A stretch of DNA of 64,000 nt from Henricia sp. BOLD:AAB3569 (taxonomy: Eukaryota > Echinodermata > Asteroidea > Spinulosida > Echinasteridae): positions 496,001-560,000 of the forward strand of contig JBBELK010000112.1 in the NCBI GenBank assembly GCA_037783545.1, in the 5' to 3' direction. Below are positions 22,380 to 33,143 of this stretch, piece by piece (positions within the stretch are counted from its first letter, which is position 1; the number at the start of each line of letters is the position of its first letter). A program made the translations under genes and the position numbers. The notes below the pieces were generated by a model, which worked only from the letters and a program-made list of their open reading frames with translations, did not search any database and was not told where the DNA came from.

Positions 22380-22961
22380 GACATCTAGTTAATCTGTCGT
22401 CTAAGGCCATACTTGTAGGTAAGGCCATACTTGTAAGGCATATATGTATGCCAGTGCAAGAAATATTCACCCTCATCCAGCAGATAGTCCGACAACTTCT
22501 GATGTGAATATGCCTCCACCTCCCTTCTACTTCTTTTACTACCTAACGGTAATGCCCCCGTTTCTGTCCGACACAAGATTTCCCCGTTACATGTGGTTCA
22601 AATCTATCAGAAATGCTGCATCTTGCGGAACACACAACAGTCTATCAGTACACTTTTCTTCCTCAAAATCATACACAAGAAGTGTACACATTTTTCTGCA
22701 TAGTGCATGGAACCTTGCTTTGCAGTTCTAGTACAGGAACTTCTTTTCGTCCACGCCAGTATGGTCCTTCACTGCACACGTAAGAGAACTGCCCTGTCAC
22801 ATCATCAAGTGTCATCACAAGAAACCCATGATGCAATTGCCATCATCACGTGTGATGATATCGAGGTGGTATCCCATAACTTGGCGAGTGCCTGGGTGTG
22901 GAATAGTGAGGCGAGTGTCGCGAACGGGCATGCGAACAAACAAATTGTACATTACATGTGA
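22380..22961 (-). pseudogene. 5' part of the arrayed transposon-like gene
   Basis: Minus-strand segments encode DTRLTIPHPGTRQVMGYHLD (near 22920-22850), MTLDDVTGQFSYVCSEGPYW (near 22820-22760), LLVYDFEEEKCTDRLLCVPQ (near 22690-22620) and SRREVEAYSHQKLSDYLLDE (near 22530-22460). They fall in several frames. They precede unit 4 in the direction of reading and are present once, so the tandem amplification excluded them. I do not recognise the protein family. Confidence 0.5.
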
Positions 22962-23960
22962 CCTTTTTGTGCTTATTTGTATTTCGCATTCTATTCCGGT
23001 GGTAGATACATGTACATGATTAACAGACAGTGGGGACTGTTTTTTAGCAGATCTGCCTGCCAGGATTCATCCACCATTGACCCAATGTTAACCTTTTATG
23101 GGTCTGTAGGCTGAATCCAGACAGACGGATGCCAGCTGTGACGTGGCCCGTTTTGGAGGCTGTTTCGGAGTGGAGTTCTCGCCTGAAATAAAACAAAAGT
23201 AGCCACAGATGTTAAATTTTCTTACAGGTAATAAAAGTAAACATAATTGGCACTACTTATTAAAGTGCAGTTATGTACGTTAATGAATTAACTACACTTA
23301 CTCTTTTCATTGTGGAGAAAAACCGCTCTAACTCGGCTGTACTGACTGGGATGGTCACTGCAATGGCTGCCATCAAACCCAGGTTTGGGTAAAGATCCGT
23401 CATGGTAGGGCTAGCCAGATGTAGAACACTTTAGACTGATTTCTCCTGAAATACAAATGAATGAACATTATCCAATTCTACCGTTACAACATCAAATTCA
23501 CTGGAACAAAGAATGTGAAAAAAAAGATTCCCACTCATTTGTTGCAGCTCCTGTTGCTGAACATGTGGCCTATGATGTACTCGGTATACATGATATAGCT
23601 TGTACTATATTGACTGTAAGCTTGTTGTAACTGATGCTACATGTATTTAAAAGACTGTTGGGCCCACTGGCAGTTGGCATAAAATTACTAAAGTATTATT
23701 TTCGACTCATTTGCATGCTGTCGGAACTCATTGAGTACCATGTGATTAAGAGTTTTACACTTGAAGAATATACAGTGCTTTGACTCATGTTTCACTTCAT
23801 CCAGTATAGGTCTGGAGTGCTTTCGTGTTTTCCAGCTCCATAGTAAAGGCATGGAGCTGCGTATTTCGTAGCACGAATTTGGCGCGCACGCCTTGCTGAC
23901 GAGTCTCTGCCTTTAACTGGTAACATAGAGCTCAGACACAGATTCAACTAATTATATATC
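22962..23960. other. Spacer, no feature recognised
   Basis: No convincing exon or bounded repeat; short ORFs only. It may include upstream or intronic sequence of the element to the left. Confidence 0.4.
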
Positions 23961-24118
23961 TGTGCTGCACATCCCCCAATTGCTTAATCATAACAAATGA
24001 CACATCGTAAAGAGGAGTAACGGGGCTTTCCAATGATATTAAAATTAAAGGAAAATTATTTTGCAACAAGAGAGAAATCGTCAGTCAAACTTGACTTTCC
24101 GAACTTGAGGAGTTTATG
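23961..24118. repeat. Family I palindromic element, single arm
   Basis: The run GCACATCCCCCAATTGCTTA ... AGAAATCGTCAGTCAAACTT ... GAGGAGTTTA reproduces one arm of the palindrome at 42845-43350. Confidence 0.7.
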
Positions 24119-24714
24119 TACACAAAATAAGAATTTGATTGAAATAAATATTGAAAAATAGAATTTAATAATCGGCGCTTCTTCGCACAAAACTAAAAAA
24201 AAAAGAACAGGGGAGAACTTTAATGTACCAATACCTAACAATAAACCAGAGGCAGAGAGTGATAGAGAGGTTTGCATTATACAGTTCAATATTAACCAAG
24301 TCTCAAAAACAAGGCACAAATAAATACTCACTCAAAATCAGGCAGAACATAGCAGAACACTTGACCCTTCCAAAGAAATAATAAACATGGCGGTATGCAG
24401 TGCAAAGCAATACACTTATACATTATCAAATTAGGCAACAAAGTACATCTGCAGGCTCAAGTCCACACCCCAGCAAGGCTACAAGCAGCTTATATAGCCT
24501 TGCTGGTCAATCAAGTATGAAGGAATTTGCACCTGGGGTAATTGAATGTCAAGAAAAATATAGTGCCTTTTGAAAACCACAAGGCATGCCAGGGTACATG
24601 GAGCCCTGGCACAATGGCTATTATGTTTTGGATGCTGGGGCGTGCTTGACTGCCCCTTCAAGACACTTGGCTATGAAAGAACTGGAGTTTGCATATGCAG
24701 CAAGATATGGAATT
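24119..24714. other. Spacer with one short hairpin
   Basis: GCCAGGGTACATGGAGCCCTGGC near 24590 (stem GCCAGGG / CCCTGGC) forms a small hairpin. Nothing else recognised. Confidence 0.4.
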
Positions 24715-25157
24715 TGTTACAGTATCGTTATTTTTATGTTCCAGGATGCCTCAATGCCCAATATATTGCAAATCTTTTTCTGGAAGATCTTGTTGCTGAC
24801 GAGATTCCAAAATTGAGGCAAGGTAAACTCAAGTCTGTTACTGCAAATAAAGTTTGAAAGTCTGTTGTGGTTTCGAAAACCTCCGTTTTTGTATTGACCC
24901 CACCAGACCTGTGGGTTCTTTTTACATGGTTCTCCACTGCGTGTGCCGTCTTGAACTCTTTCCCACAGCTGCACCATACTCTTTTGTCATTTGGGAAAAA
25001 CTGCTTCGGCCAATCGATGAAGGACATATCCGACTTGGCGACAAAAATCCCTCATTTTTTGTCTTTCGTTCGCCACTCCAGCGTGATATTATAACGCTCC
25101 ATGGCTTCCGTCCAGACAAGGCCCGGTCTTGAAGACAGGAACAAAATAAAAGCAAAA
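24715..25157 (-). repeat. Duplicated ~440 bp segment, copy 1 (zinc-finger-like)
   Basis: About 90% alike by eye to 26040-26478 in the same orientation. On the minus strand it encodes MSFIDWPKQFFPNDKRVWCS and CGKEFKTAHAVENHVKRTH, a C-x-C-x12-H-x4-H zinc-finger-like pattern. A possible exon start follows an AG at about 25142 (reading DRALSGRKPWSVIISRW). The parent gene is not recognised. Confidence 0.6.
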
Positions 25158-25159
25158 AT

Positions 25160-26040
25160 ATTACCTTCGGCTCAGTCGGGGCCTGGCTCCAGATTGTTCA
25201 GGGTCTTGCCAAGCCAACTTAAAAAAATCTTTGAGGGCGTTGGGGACTTCTATGTTGTGCTCCCTCACTAAAAGATCGTGAGGAAACATCAACAATGACC
25301 AAGTAAAAGCAAAATCAGGTACATAATACAGGGTGCCCTTGAAAAAAGGAATTAAATTGTTAATTGTATTGTCCTTGTGTGAATAATTGGTTGAGATTAA
25401 TTCGAAAGAAAACACGGTTCCAGGCTTGCTGTAGACGGCCTGGCAAGCGAGGCACGTTGTGAATGATCTGCTCAACTTCTCGTTTATCCTCGGGAACCAT
25501 ACCTTCGACCGAATAAATGCTTTGGTCTGTGTATGCCTTATAGTTACCTTCGCGTGGGCGAGAGAGATGGCGATGTCACAAATGATGTCAGGATAACAAT
25601 CTTGTCATTCCACAGCAGAATGTTGTCAGCATGGCAAACGAGCTCACTGCTCTGTCAAGCGATTTTGTCAACTTCGAACCAGTGACCTGTGCGTGTGAGG
25701 TAGATGGCCTTCAGAAGGGTTTGATCGCGTGGAGTCGCATCTTTGATTTGGTCGATATTCATTGTCTGTGGTATTGAAGTCGTAGCCTTTAAATTGACGT
25801 ACTGCTCTACGATTTTTCTGTTTATTTGATGCACCCTTTGCGTTTGAGCTGGAACCTCTGTGACTACATATAGAATCAATCTTATCAAGGAAGATTGTAC
25901 TGGGTGCACATTTGGGAATGGGTGTTGTGACATGTAGTCCGCTGGGTTTTTACTCCCTGGATCATGAATTTGTAGGATTTCAATCGGAGGCCCCATCTCT
26001 CTGTGAATAGTGGGCGGTGCGACTTTTCCCAAAGCAGATG
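25160..26040 (-). mobile_element. Ty3/Gypsy pol fossil (RNase H end to integrase zinc finger)
   Basis: Minus-strand coding recalls the end of a Gypsy RNase H domain (HDPGSKNPADYMSQHPFPN, about 25990-25910) and the H2C2 zinc finger of the integrase N-terminus (KVWFPRINEK...CLACQAV, about 25500-25430). It is a broken fossil with several breaks and no visible LTRs. It lies exactly between the two copies of a 440 bp direct repeat. Confidence 0.65.
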
Positions 26041-26478
26041 ATGTCGTCACTTTTATGTGCCAGGCTCCCTCGATGCCCAATATATTGCGAATCTTTTTTT
26101 CTGGAAGATCTGGCTTGCCGACAAGATTCCAAAGTTGTGGCAAGGTAAACTCAGTCTGTTACTGCAAATAATGTTTGAAAGTCTGTTGTGCTTTTGAAAA
26201 CATCAGTTTTTTATTGGCCCCACCAGGCCTGTGGGTTCTTTTTACATGGTTCTCCACTGCGTGTGCCGTCTTCAACTCTTTCCCACAGCTGCACCAAACT
26301 CTTTTGTCATTAGGGAAAGACTGCTTCAGCCAATCGATGAAGGACATATCCGTTTTGGCAACAAAAATCCCTTGTTTTTTTGTCTTTCGTCCGCCCCTCC
26401 AGCGTGATATTATAACGCTCCATGACTTCCGTCTAGACAAGGCCCGGTCTTGAAGAAAGGGAAAAGATAAAAGCAAAA
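26041..26478 (-). repeat. Duplicated ~440 bp segment, copy 2 (zinc-finger-like)
   Basis: Second copy of 24715-25157, with a longer open frame: QDRALSRRKSWSVIISRWRG, then TDMSFIDWLKQSFPNDKRVW, CSCGKELKTAHAVENHVKRT and a stop after FKHYLQ. The frame stays open for 109 codons, so this copy is the better preserved of the two. Confidence 0.6.
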
Positions 26479-26937
26479 AGATTACCATGCTTGAAAGTTT
26501 CTTTGCTTTAATGTACTGGTTGATGGTAGCGCTCGGTGGCGGCGCCCCTCAGGGTTGAAGGATCTGTGTAGTTCCTTCCGGGTAGAGGGCGTGTGCCCTT
26601 CTGGTAAGAGGACTCCGGTGGGAGAATTGGAAGAAAAGCACTTGCGGACGACTATCTTATACTTCCCAGTTCAATCACATTTAATCAACAAAATTGTTCT
26701 TAGGGAGCCTGTCGACTGTTCTTTCCCCACAGAAATGATAGTGTATAAATAAGTAAATCTATCGATCGAAAAATCCAAAAAATCCCCAACACTTGTGAGT
26801 CATCAGCATTTGTGGAAATACACATGTACATGGAGTCTGTTTGAGCTTGGGCTAAATCCTGGTTCCTGCAATGCAAGTACAATATTTGTGAAAATACAGA
26901 CTCCACCTTTCCATTCATAAATCCAGTTACTAAACAC
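26479..26937. other. Spacer, no feature recognised
   Basis: No gene or bounded repeat recognised, apart from a GC-richer stretch at 26530-26640. Confidence 0.4.
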
Positions 26938-27276
26938 AACACAAAAAGTAAGTCCCCCCTTAAAAAACTCCTCATAATTCCTTAAGTAGGAACTTTTTAA
27001 AGATCACGACTAGTAAAGAATATTTCTGTGGTTGTTAGGTAACTGTTGTGTGAAGATTACAGTCATCCATTGCTTCATAGCTGACTGAGCACAAATTAAA
27101 GGCAATATGACCCGATTTCAAAATTCACAAGAGTCGTTTCATTACTTCAGTTGATTGAGAAACAGTTAACTTAATGTTCAGTAATGTGTGTATCAATCAC
27201 GCTTGTCAATGACCTCCAGACATCTTCTCATGGTGTTGATGAGTCTGCATGGTCACCCGCTGCTAAGGATAGCCAT

Positions 27277-27486
27277 TCATTCTTCCCGCAATAATCGTGA
27301 CAAGTCATCCAGAGTGCTGACTGCATTGATACGGGCACACACAGAACGCTTAAGCTGGTCCCAAAGATGCTCGATGGGATTCAGGTTAGGCGAATTTGCA
27401 GGCCACACCATTTTCTGGATTCCCTCCAGGCCACAAATGCGAGCCAGATCCACGGTAATTTGAATGCCCACCGATAATGTCAACAC
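27277..27486 (-). pseudogene. Tc1 transposase C-terminal fragment
   Basis: It encodes ARICGLEGIQKMVWPANSPN and LNPIEHLWDQLKRSVCARIN, the conserved end of Tc1-like transposases that contains the third catalytic acid (E of NPIEH). The helix-turn-helix domains and first aspartate are missing. Confidence 0.85.
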
Positions 27487-27690
27487 ATTTCTGCGTCCAC
27501 ATGTTGCACCATATGCTGCTGCCCATGGTAATGAATTGGTCTTTAGGGACGATAACGCCCATCCACACAGAGGAAGAAGCGATTATTGCAGGAAGAATGG
27601 ATGGCAATCCTTAGAAGCGGGTAACCAGACTCATCAACACCATGACAAGATGATGTCTGGAGGTCATTGACAAGCGTGGTGGATACACAC
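27464..27690 (+). pseudogene. Tc1 transposase central fragment
   Basis: It encodes VNTFLRPHVAPYAAAHGNEL followed by VFRDDNAHPHRGR, the region around the second catalytic aspartate of Tc1-like transposases, and is opposite in polarity to the neighbouring C-terminal fragment. The frame drifts after GRSDYCRKNG. Confidence 0.8.
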
Positions 27691-27952
27691 ATTACTGAAC
27701 ATCTCTTGTGAATTTTGAAATTGGGTCATTTTGTCTTTAATTTGTGCTCAGTCAGCTATGAACTAATGGATGACTGTAATTTTCACACAGCAGTTACCTA
27801 ATAACCATATAAATAATCTTTACTAGTCGTGATCTTTAAAAAGTTCTTACTTAGGAAATTATGAGGAGTTATTTAAGGGGGGACTTACTTTTTGTGTTAT
27901 GTTTATATACACGCGCACGCATGTGCGATGTACTCAACTAGGTTGTCATGGG

Positions 27953-27978
27953 TATAATAATAATAATAATAATAATAA
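27953..27978. repeat. (ATA)n microsatellite
   Basis: About eight ATA/TAA triplets in a row, followed by AAAGTTTATTTCAAACACG. Confidence 0.9.
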
Positions 27979-28007
27979 AGTTTATTTCAAACACGCTGTA
28001 CATATAC

Positions 28008-28560
28008 AATGGGTCGTATGAATAAAAAGTAGTATTTGCTTTTACTTCAATATTTGTAGTATTTACTACCATCCGTATGAATAAAAATGAGTAAAAGCGT
28101 TTACTAGAAAGTATTTTCTAAATGTTAAAAGTATTTACTTGTACCTAAAAAACATTTGCTTTTCTTTTTAGCGTTTACTTAACTCCGTATGAATAAAAGG
28201 AGGCAGATACTACAAATTGCAAGTAATTACTTGTCCTTTTTCAAGGTAGCTCCAGAGCTACCTTATGAATAGAGAAGTAAGGACTCAACGGGAGAAATGG
28301 CATGATGGTCAGAATCAACATCACTCATGGCTGACTTGTAGATTTTAGATTTAACTCTAACTTCTAACCTAATACTGCTTGTGTGACTATGTGCGTGTGT
28401 GTGGGGTGTACGTGAATGGTTTTACAACACAAAGGAAATAGTTTCATTTCTTCAAAGTCATTCGGCCATGCACGCAGCAGGATTTGCAGAAGCATTTACT
28501 ACAAAGAATTAAGTGAGTGCTTTGCAGTAAAAGAATAAGATTATTCATACGGAATACGCG
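28008..28560. repeat. Family J repeat with CCGTATGAATAAAA motifs
   Basis: The motif CGTATGAATAAAA occurs at about 28014, 28073 and 28185, and in reverse complement (TTATTCATACGG) near 28546. The ends look like inverted repeats of a nonautonomous element that contains internal repeats of its own terminus. Confidence 0.55.
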
Positions 28561-29189
28561 ATACAATGAAAAACAAATAAAATTGATAATAAATACAAAA
28601 TTGCACGGTCATTTCGAGCATTTAAAAGTCAGTTGAAATATTCATTAAAAAGGAAGGGTATGACCCAAAGGTCACCGAAAGTTACAAACGCCCCAACTTG
28701 CGTGTGAAACTTATCACGTGCAGTGCACGCACACGCATGTACATGTACGTACATTCGTACAATATATACTACATGTACGCAAAATATCAATGAAAGAAAG
28801 TTTTCGACGAGTGAAAGTTACCCAGCAATAACCCCAATACTGTTCCATTTGACATTAAGTTATACATAATAGTCGTTCCTCGGACTCTTTGCGGTAATCA
28901 TAGTCAACTCAATACACCATAATTATGATTCTAATAAGGAGAAAAATCAGATAATTACCCAGGCAAATTCGGCGACAAATCCACCACTTTCGGTGGGCGT
29001 AGGGAAGAAGGACTCAATCTACAGGGCGCCCTCTCGGGCTCCGTCGCCAGCATTTTGGTGGGACCCCTACATTAATAAATATAAACTCCAATTTCACAAC
29101 ATATGACTGCTCCGTTGTATCATGGAGGCATGGTTGTATTTACCTGTTGTAGGCATGTTGGGCATCATTTACTGGTTATGCCAGGAGTG
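28561..29189. other. Spacer, no feature recognised
   Basis: A run of ACATGTAC-type alternating sequence around 28735-28775. No gene recognised. Confidence 0.4.
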
Positions 29190-29885
29190 TCATGAGCCAT
29201 CGCTAAAGAGGATACCCCAAGTCCCCCAGTGAAATGCCTGATTGATTGCCAGTTTCAAACAACCGACTGACACGACTGGTTTGAAGTATTCGGCTATCAT
29301 GAGCACTGCCGGGCCACCAAGCTGCAACATTGGGTTTTTTTTGTACATGTAGCTGCGGTCACAGATCAACTGTATGTTGATGCTGTGCTGGCCCTTCCTG
29401 TTAACAAAAGCATGTTCATTGGGGCCCCATGAACAGCCACAAAGCTGCACATGTGCGCAGTCAACATTTGGAAACTCATGCAGCTGGTAGAACCCTCTTT
29501 TTACCTTGTTAACTGGTGTTTGGAAAAATTTTACATATTCATACACGTCGTTTTTCACATAGAACCTGCGTTACCCTCCTCACGGCTCCTGATAAAGCAC
29601 TCGCAATGCTGATGCCGATGGTGTCTCCTAATGCACAAGTCAACAGTGATCTTGTAGCATAGAACCTTAAGGCAGTAAAAACCTGTATGCTTCTGGTATT
29701 GCACGATTCCTTGCTGAATTGGGCTGTAGGTATGCCTCAAAGATATCGATATTGTGCATACACCCTTGCCTAGTGAATCTGTATCTCTTGTACATTTCTT
29801 TATCATTATATCTATCCTTTCTGAAAACCCCAGTTTTGCTACTGATGGAAGTAAAACTACACAGTCATGATGAAAAATGCTCATG
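29190..29885 (-). pseudogene. PIF/Harbinger transposase remnant
   Basis: On the minus strand, 29558-29190 reads RGFYQLHEFPNVDCAHVQLC and then EHAFVNRKGQHSINIQLICD, the segment around the first catalytic aspartate of Harbinger (HARBI1-like) DDE transposases, where HSINVQ-x-x-CD is diagnostic. Upstream, about 29690-29580, are remnants of LRFYAT and GDTIGIS, the usual motifs before the helix-turn-helix. The frames are broken between these parts and the later catalytic D and E were not found. Confidence 0.75.
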
Positions 29886-30382
29886 CATATCTGTCGGCCA
29901 TCTTAAGATTAATTCCACACACAAAACCTTGTATTTACAAGTGATATCGATCACTTGTAAATTAAAAATTGATCAACTGATCAAACTCTCTGAAAACTGT
30001 CTTCATGTGAGCTCTATATAACTGGTGTTGAAACGTCAGGTAACTAATTTGTGTGTGGTTTTACAATTGGTAAGCAATTTAGTTGGTAAGCAATTTGCAA
30101 CAGTTTACAATTGTATCAATTATGCCAGAATATGCCCTTTAATTATTTCAGACTGTAAAAAGAAATGAAACAGAGGCATACAAAGATCTCCATACAAAGT
30201 TAGCTAGGAATATAAAACACAAAGAGTAAATTGAATAAAACTGCTTTAACTTTCATGTAGATACAAGAAACTGCATTTGCATTGACATGGTTATTAAATA
30301 TGTGCTGCAAAATATTGTGGTGGATTTACCAAATTACATTGGAATAATTATTCCCTCGCAACTTTAAACAAGCCCAAGACAT
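29886..30382. other. Spacer, no feature recognised
   Basis: AT-rich. No exon or bounded repeat recognised. Confidence 0.4.
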
Positions 30383-31622
30383 CTAAGGGAACTGTACGAA
30401 CTGCAGTGCTCGAAGTCGTGGTCGAACTCTACCTCGTAGACTCAGTGCTGTCTTATCACCTCGATCTTCCTTCCGTCTTTGTACCGAGTGGTTGTCATAT
30501 TTTCCACGACTTTCTTTACCTTTCCCTTCATGGTTGGAGGTCGATCGCATGGGCTTGGCTGGCACTACATAAGGTGGGGATTTTGCCTCTACCTCTGGGG
30601 ATGACCCGGACTCAGCTTCGCTGACCTCCACTTGAGGCGTCACCATACTTAGCATCCTGCGGGCTTACCTCCGCAGATCAATGGCCGTGGCGCTCCTGTT
30701 GCTTCCCAAAAGAATTACAAAGTAGAAACAAGTTCCAACTTCATGTTGGTCCTTGTTGGCCAACAAATGTTGGCTCGTGTAGTCGGGCCTTAAGATGTCA
30801 CATGTCCCATAATTCAACGAGCTTACCTTCTTCCAGTCACTGCATTTCATGTAGGGTAATGCACTTGCAGTGAAAAGCTTTTTCGGATGCCAGTCCAGGT
30901 CAGACGGTACTCGGATTTGAAGGAGCCTCTCGTCTGCGGTCACCTTGCCCTCCTTGGTCAATGTCCATGAGGCTTGTCCGATTACCACATGCCTTTCCAT
31001 TGCTGCCTCAGCTGCACGCATCTTAGCAGTATCATCTCGGCCTGTGAAGAAGCCAACAAACTTCTTCACGACAACCTGTGGAATTTAAAAACATGTTTGC
31101 CTTTGTTTAATTAAATCCTCAGTGCAAATAGACCACATTCATGCAGAATAGTTTAATCATGTTCCTGGTCAGTCTTACAGAAATGGGCTAGTCTGTTTCC
31201 AATCCCTGTCTTGACGAGAATTGGAACTTTTTCAATTAGCACAACTGATTTTATAGAACTGATTCAGGGGTACCTGGAGAGTGTGCATCAGCTCGACTGG
31301 AATGTCGACATCCTTGTCGTATGGAAGGCCGGCAAGCTCCTCAACTTCTTTCCTAGATCCTGCCAGCTGCTTTTTCAAGCCTTAAAGCTGCCGTCTTCGT
31401 CTTCTTCCTTTGAACTTCTGTCCCCTCAGTCAGTGCCCTCTTGGGTAGGTTTTCCCACTTGTCTCCACTTTTCAAGTTGTTCATCCTTAGACAATGGGTT
31501 GGGGGCGCCGTTATTTTCCTGGGTTCCGAATCCCTCAACGTCCGTCCGAAGAGGCAAATTTTGGGGAAGGAATCGTCAGCTGTCTCGATAAAGAACCTTA
31601 CTGTAATGACGACTCCGCTCAC
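30383..31622 (-). CDS. Unrecognised spliced gene or pseudogene
   Basis: Three coding-like segments on the minus strand. The first, 31622-31274, follows CTCTTCAG and ends before GTACCC; it encodes VRFFIETADDSFPKICLFGR, a K/R-rich part, and LKKQLAGSRKEVEELAGLPY, with a frame change between them. The second, 31075-30827, follows ATTCCACAG and ends before GTAAGC; its 83 codons, all open, include KKFVGFFTGRDDTAKMRAAE and RLLQIRVPSDLDWHPKKLFT. The third, about 30655-30383, is an open frame rich in E, S, K and R ending with stop after FVQFP. The middle exon looks genuinely coding. I do not recognise the family. Confidence 0.45.
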
Positions 31623-31803
31623 CTGAAGAGAAATAATACGAAATACCACTGACTTGAGATTTGTTAGATAATCGCTGTATCTGTTGTTGTCGCGGAATGC
31701 AATGAAGGCTAAATGACAAACACTGCCTTAGCTTGTGTGCACTACCATTAGGGTTGGTGAGTTTGCGCAGCGAAACTTTCTACACAGTAAGCATACTTAT
31801 GTG

Positions 31804-32418
31804 TGTAGTGATTTGTGATTTTGGATCCGTTTGAATCCGGGGTACCAGAGTCTCTTGACAAGACTTGAAGACGATGCAAAATAAGCTTTGACACCAGGTT
31901 TCCACTTTAACTTGACTATCAGTGTTTTATTGTTTCATCACAGCTCCATTTAAAATGATTGGCGAACAACACTCCTTGGCGAATAAAGTCTTACGATTCC
32001 AGTCAGTCAGTCAGGCATATATTAATCTCAACTCATTCGGGCTATTTCCGTTGGCAAACACTAAACAGTGCTAAGTAAAATACAACATAGTTCATGTAAT
32101 TCTCCTCCCGAAAACTACATTTGGTCCGTGCTGTGTTTTCCTACACGACAACAACTTTTCCCACGTACACAACTTTCTAACTTGTGTCTGTCTAGCTGTC
32201 TGTGTCACGCGTGGAGCGCGCACAAAGTCATGCAACTCCTTTCGCACAGACCTGTGACCCGGGGTCATGTACTTCTGTGACCTGGATACAGTGTGCTATA
32301 TTTAGATCATCCCAAAACAGTTACGGACCGGTAAACCAACATTGCGCCCTCTTGTAAATATAATCGCAATGAATTAAAGGGAATACCTGTACAAACATGA
32401 ATATGCCATTCCTCTACA
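31804..32418 (-). repeat. 3' LTR of the Gypsy element
   Basis: 615 bp with TG...CA ends (TGTAGTGATTTGTG to CCTCTACA on the plus strand). It reads identically to 39138-39752. Confidence 0.95.
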
Positions 32419-32436
32419 TCCTCCCCTACTTTAAAG
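32419..32436 (-). other. Polypurine tract
   Basis: On the minus strand AAAGTAGGGGAGGA immediately precedes the 3' LTR, the expected primer for plus-strand synthesis. Confidence 0.8.
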
Positions 32437-32561
32437 ATCTGCACCTGAAGATCGCAGGAATTACGGATTACACAATCATGAAATTTTACACTGATAACCT
32501 TAACATTTTACAGTCAAGTAAACAATAAACTTGATAACAGTAACTCGTTTACACATTTTAC

Positions 32562-33143
32562 CTAGTACCAGCATCGATACTGAAAGAACTTAACAAGTTG
32601 TCTCAAGGTTCTTTCATACTGAATGATCCCTGCATCATTCAGATGAACTCCATCCAAACTATACCGTTCATGGTTGAGACCTCGATGCTCCCAGACCCAC
32701 CATGAGTCCTCCCGAAATGTACCCTCGGTTAACAAAACATTAAACTCTTTTACTCTGCTATTAAATTCTTGTATGGAAACTTGATTATTTCTCATATTAC
32801 CTGACCTTGGCAATACCGGAAGTGATACAACCACACCAGGAGTAATACCCAATTTTGGTAGTTCTTGTACCCAATCACTATATACAGAGTACAATTTAGT
32901 CGGACACATACTCTTTGAACATAAGTCATTTGTACCTATGTCAAGGATCAAAACTGAAGGTTTTGCCTCTTTCAACTGATAACGATAACGGTCTGGTTCT
33001 TTCTGAATTCTTGCAAAAGTCAGACCTCCTTCTCCCAAACAGTTAATGGGAACGGTACTATTTTGCAACTCAATATTTACAAACGGTCCATGCTTGTTCT
33101 TCAAGCGTTTGACGTAACTGTGTCCAAACAAGACAAAATGCAT
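32562..33143 (-). CDS. SGNH/GDSL-type hydrolase encoded by the Gypsy element
   Basis: A 193-residue ORF between the pol stop and the polypurine tract. All four SGNH blocks are present: FGHSYVKR near the start (nucleophile Ser9), GEGGLTF (Gly39 region), DIGTNDL (G70-T-N72-D) and SLDGVHLND (D164 and H167 as catalytic acid and base). Family members hydrolyse ester bonds in lipids or acetylated carbohydrates; the substrate here cannot be inferred. No signal peptide or membrane segment is evident. An esterase domain is known in ORF1 of CR1-type LINEs; in a Gypsy element it stands where env would be. A spliced subgenomic mRNA is plausible, since a strong donor lies in the leader upstream of gag. 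Confidence 0.88.
   Translation of the reverse strand: MHFVLFGHSYVKRLKNKHGPFVNIELQNSTVPINCLGEGGLTFARIQKEPDRYRYQLKEAKPSVLILDIGTNDLCSKSMCPTKLYSVYSDWVQELPKLGITPGVVVSLPVLPRSGNMRNNQVSIQEFNSRVKEFNVLLTEGTFREDSWWVWEHRGLNHERYSLDGVHLNDAGIIQYERTLRQLVKFFQYRCWY

Larger units (their letters stand above)
26938..27898. mobile_element. Tc1/mariner element, internally rearranged
   Basis: Long terminal inverted repeats (about 26938-27200 and 27690-27898) begin AACACAAAAAGTAAGTCCCC. Transposase remains lie in opposite orientations. On the minus strand, 27486-27277 encodes MVWPANSPNLNPIEHLWDQL, the Tc1 C-terminal PN-LNPIEHLW motif. On the plus strand, 27464-27640 encodes NTFLRPHVAPYAAAHGNELV then FRDDNAHPH, the second catalytic DDNAxxH motif. 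Two half-elements of opposite polarity seem to have fused, deleting the rest. Confidence 0.85.

Noticed and set aside
24715-26478. The 440 bp direct repeats as LTRs of the Gypsy fossil
   Set aside because: They encode a zinc-finger-like frame, lack TG...CA ends, and show no primer-binding site or polypurine tract beside them.
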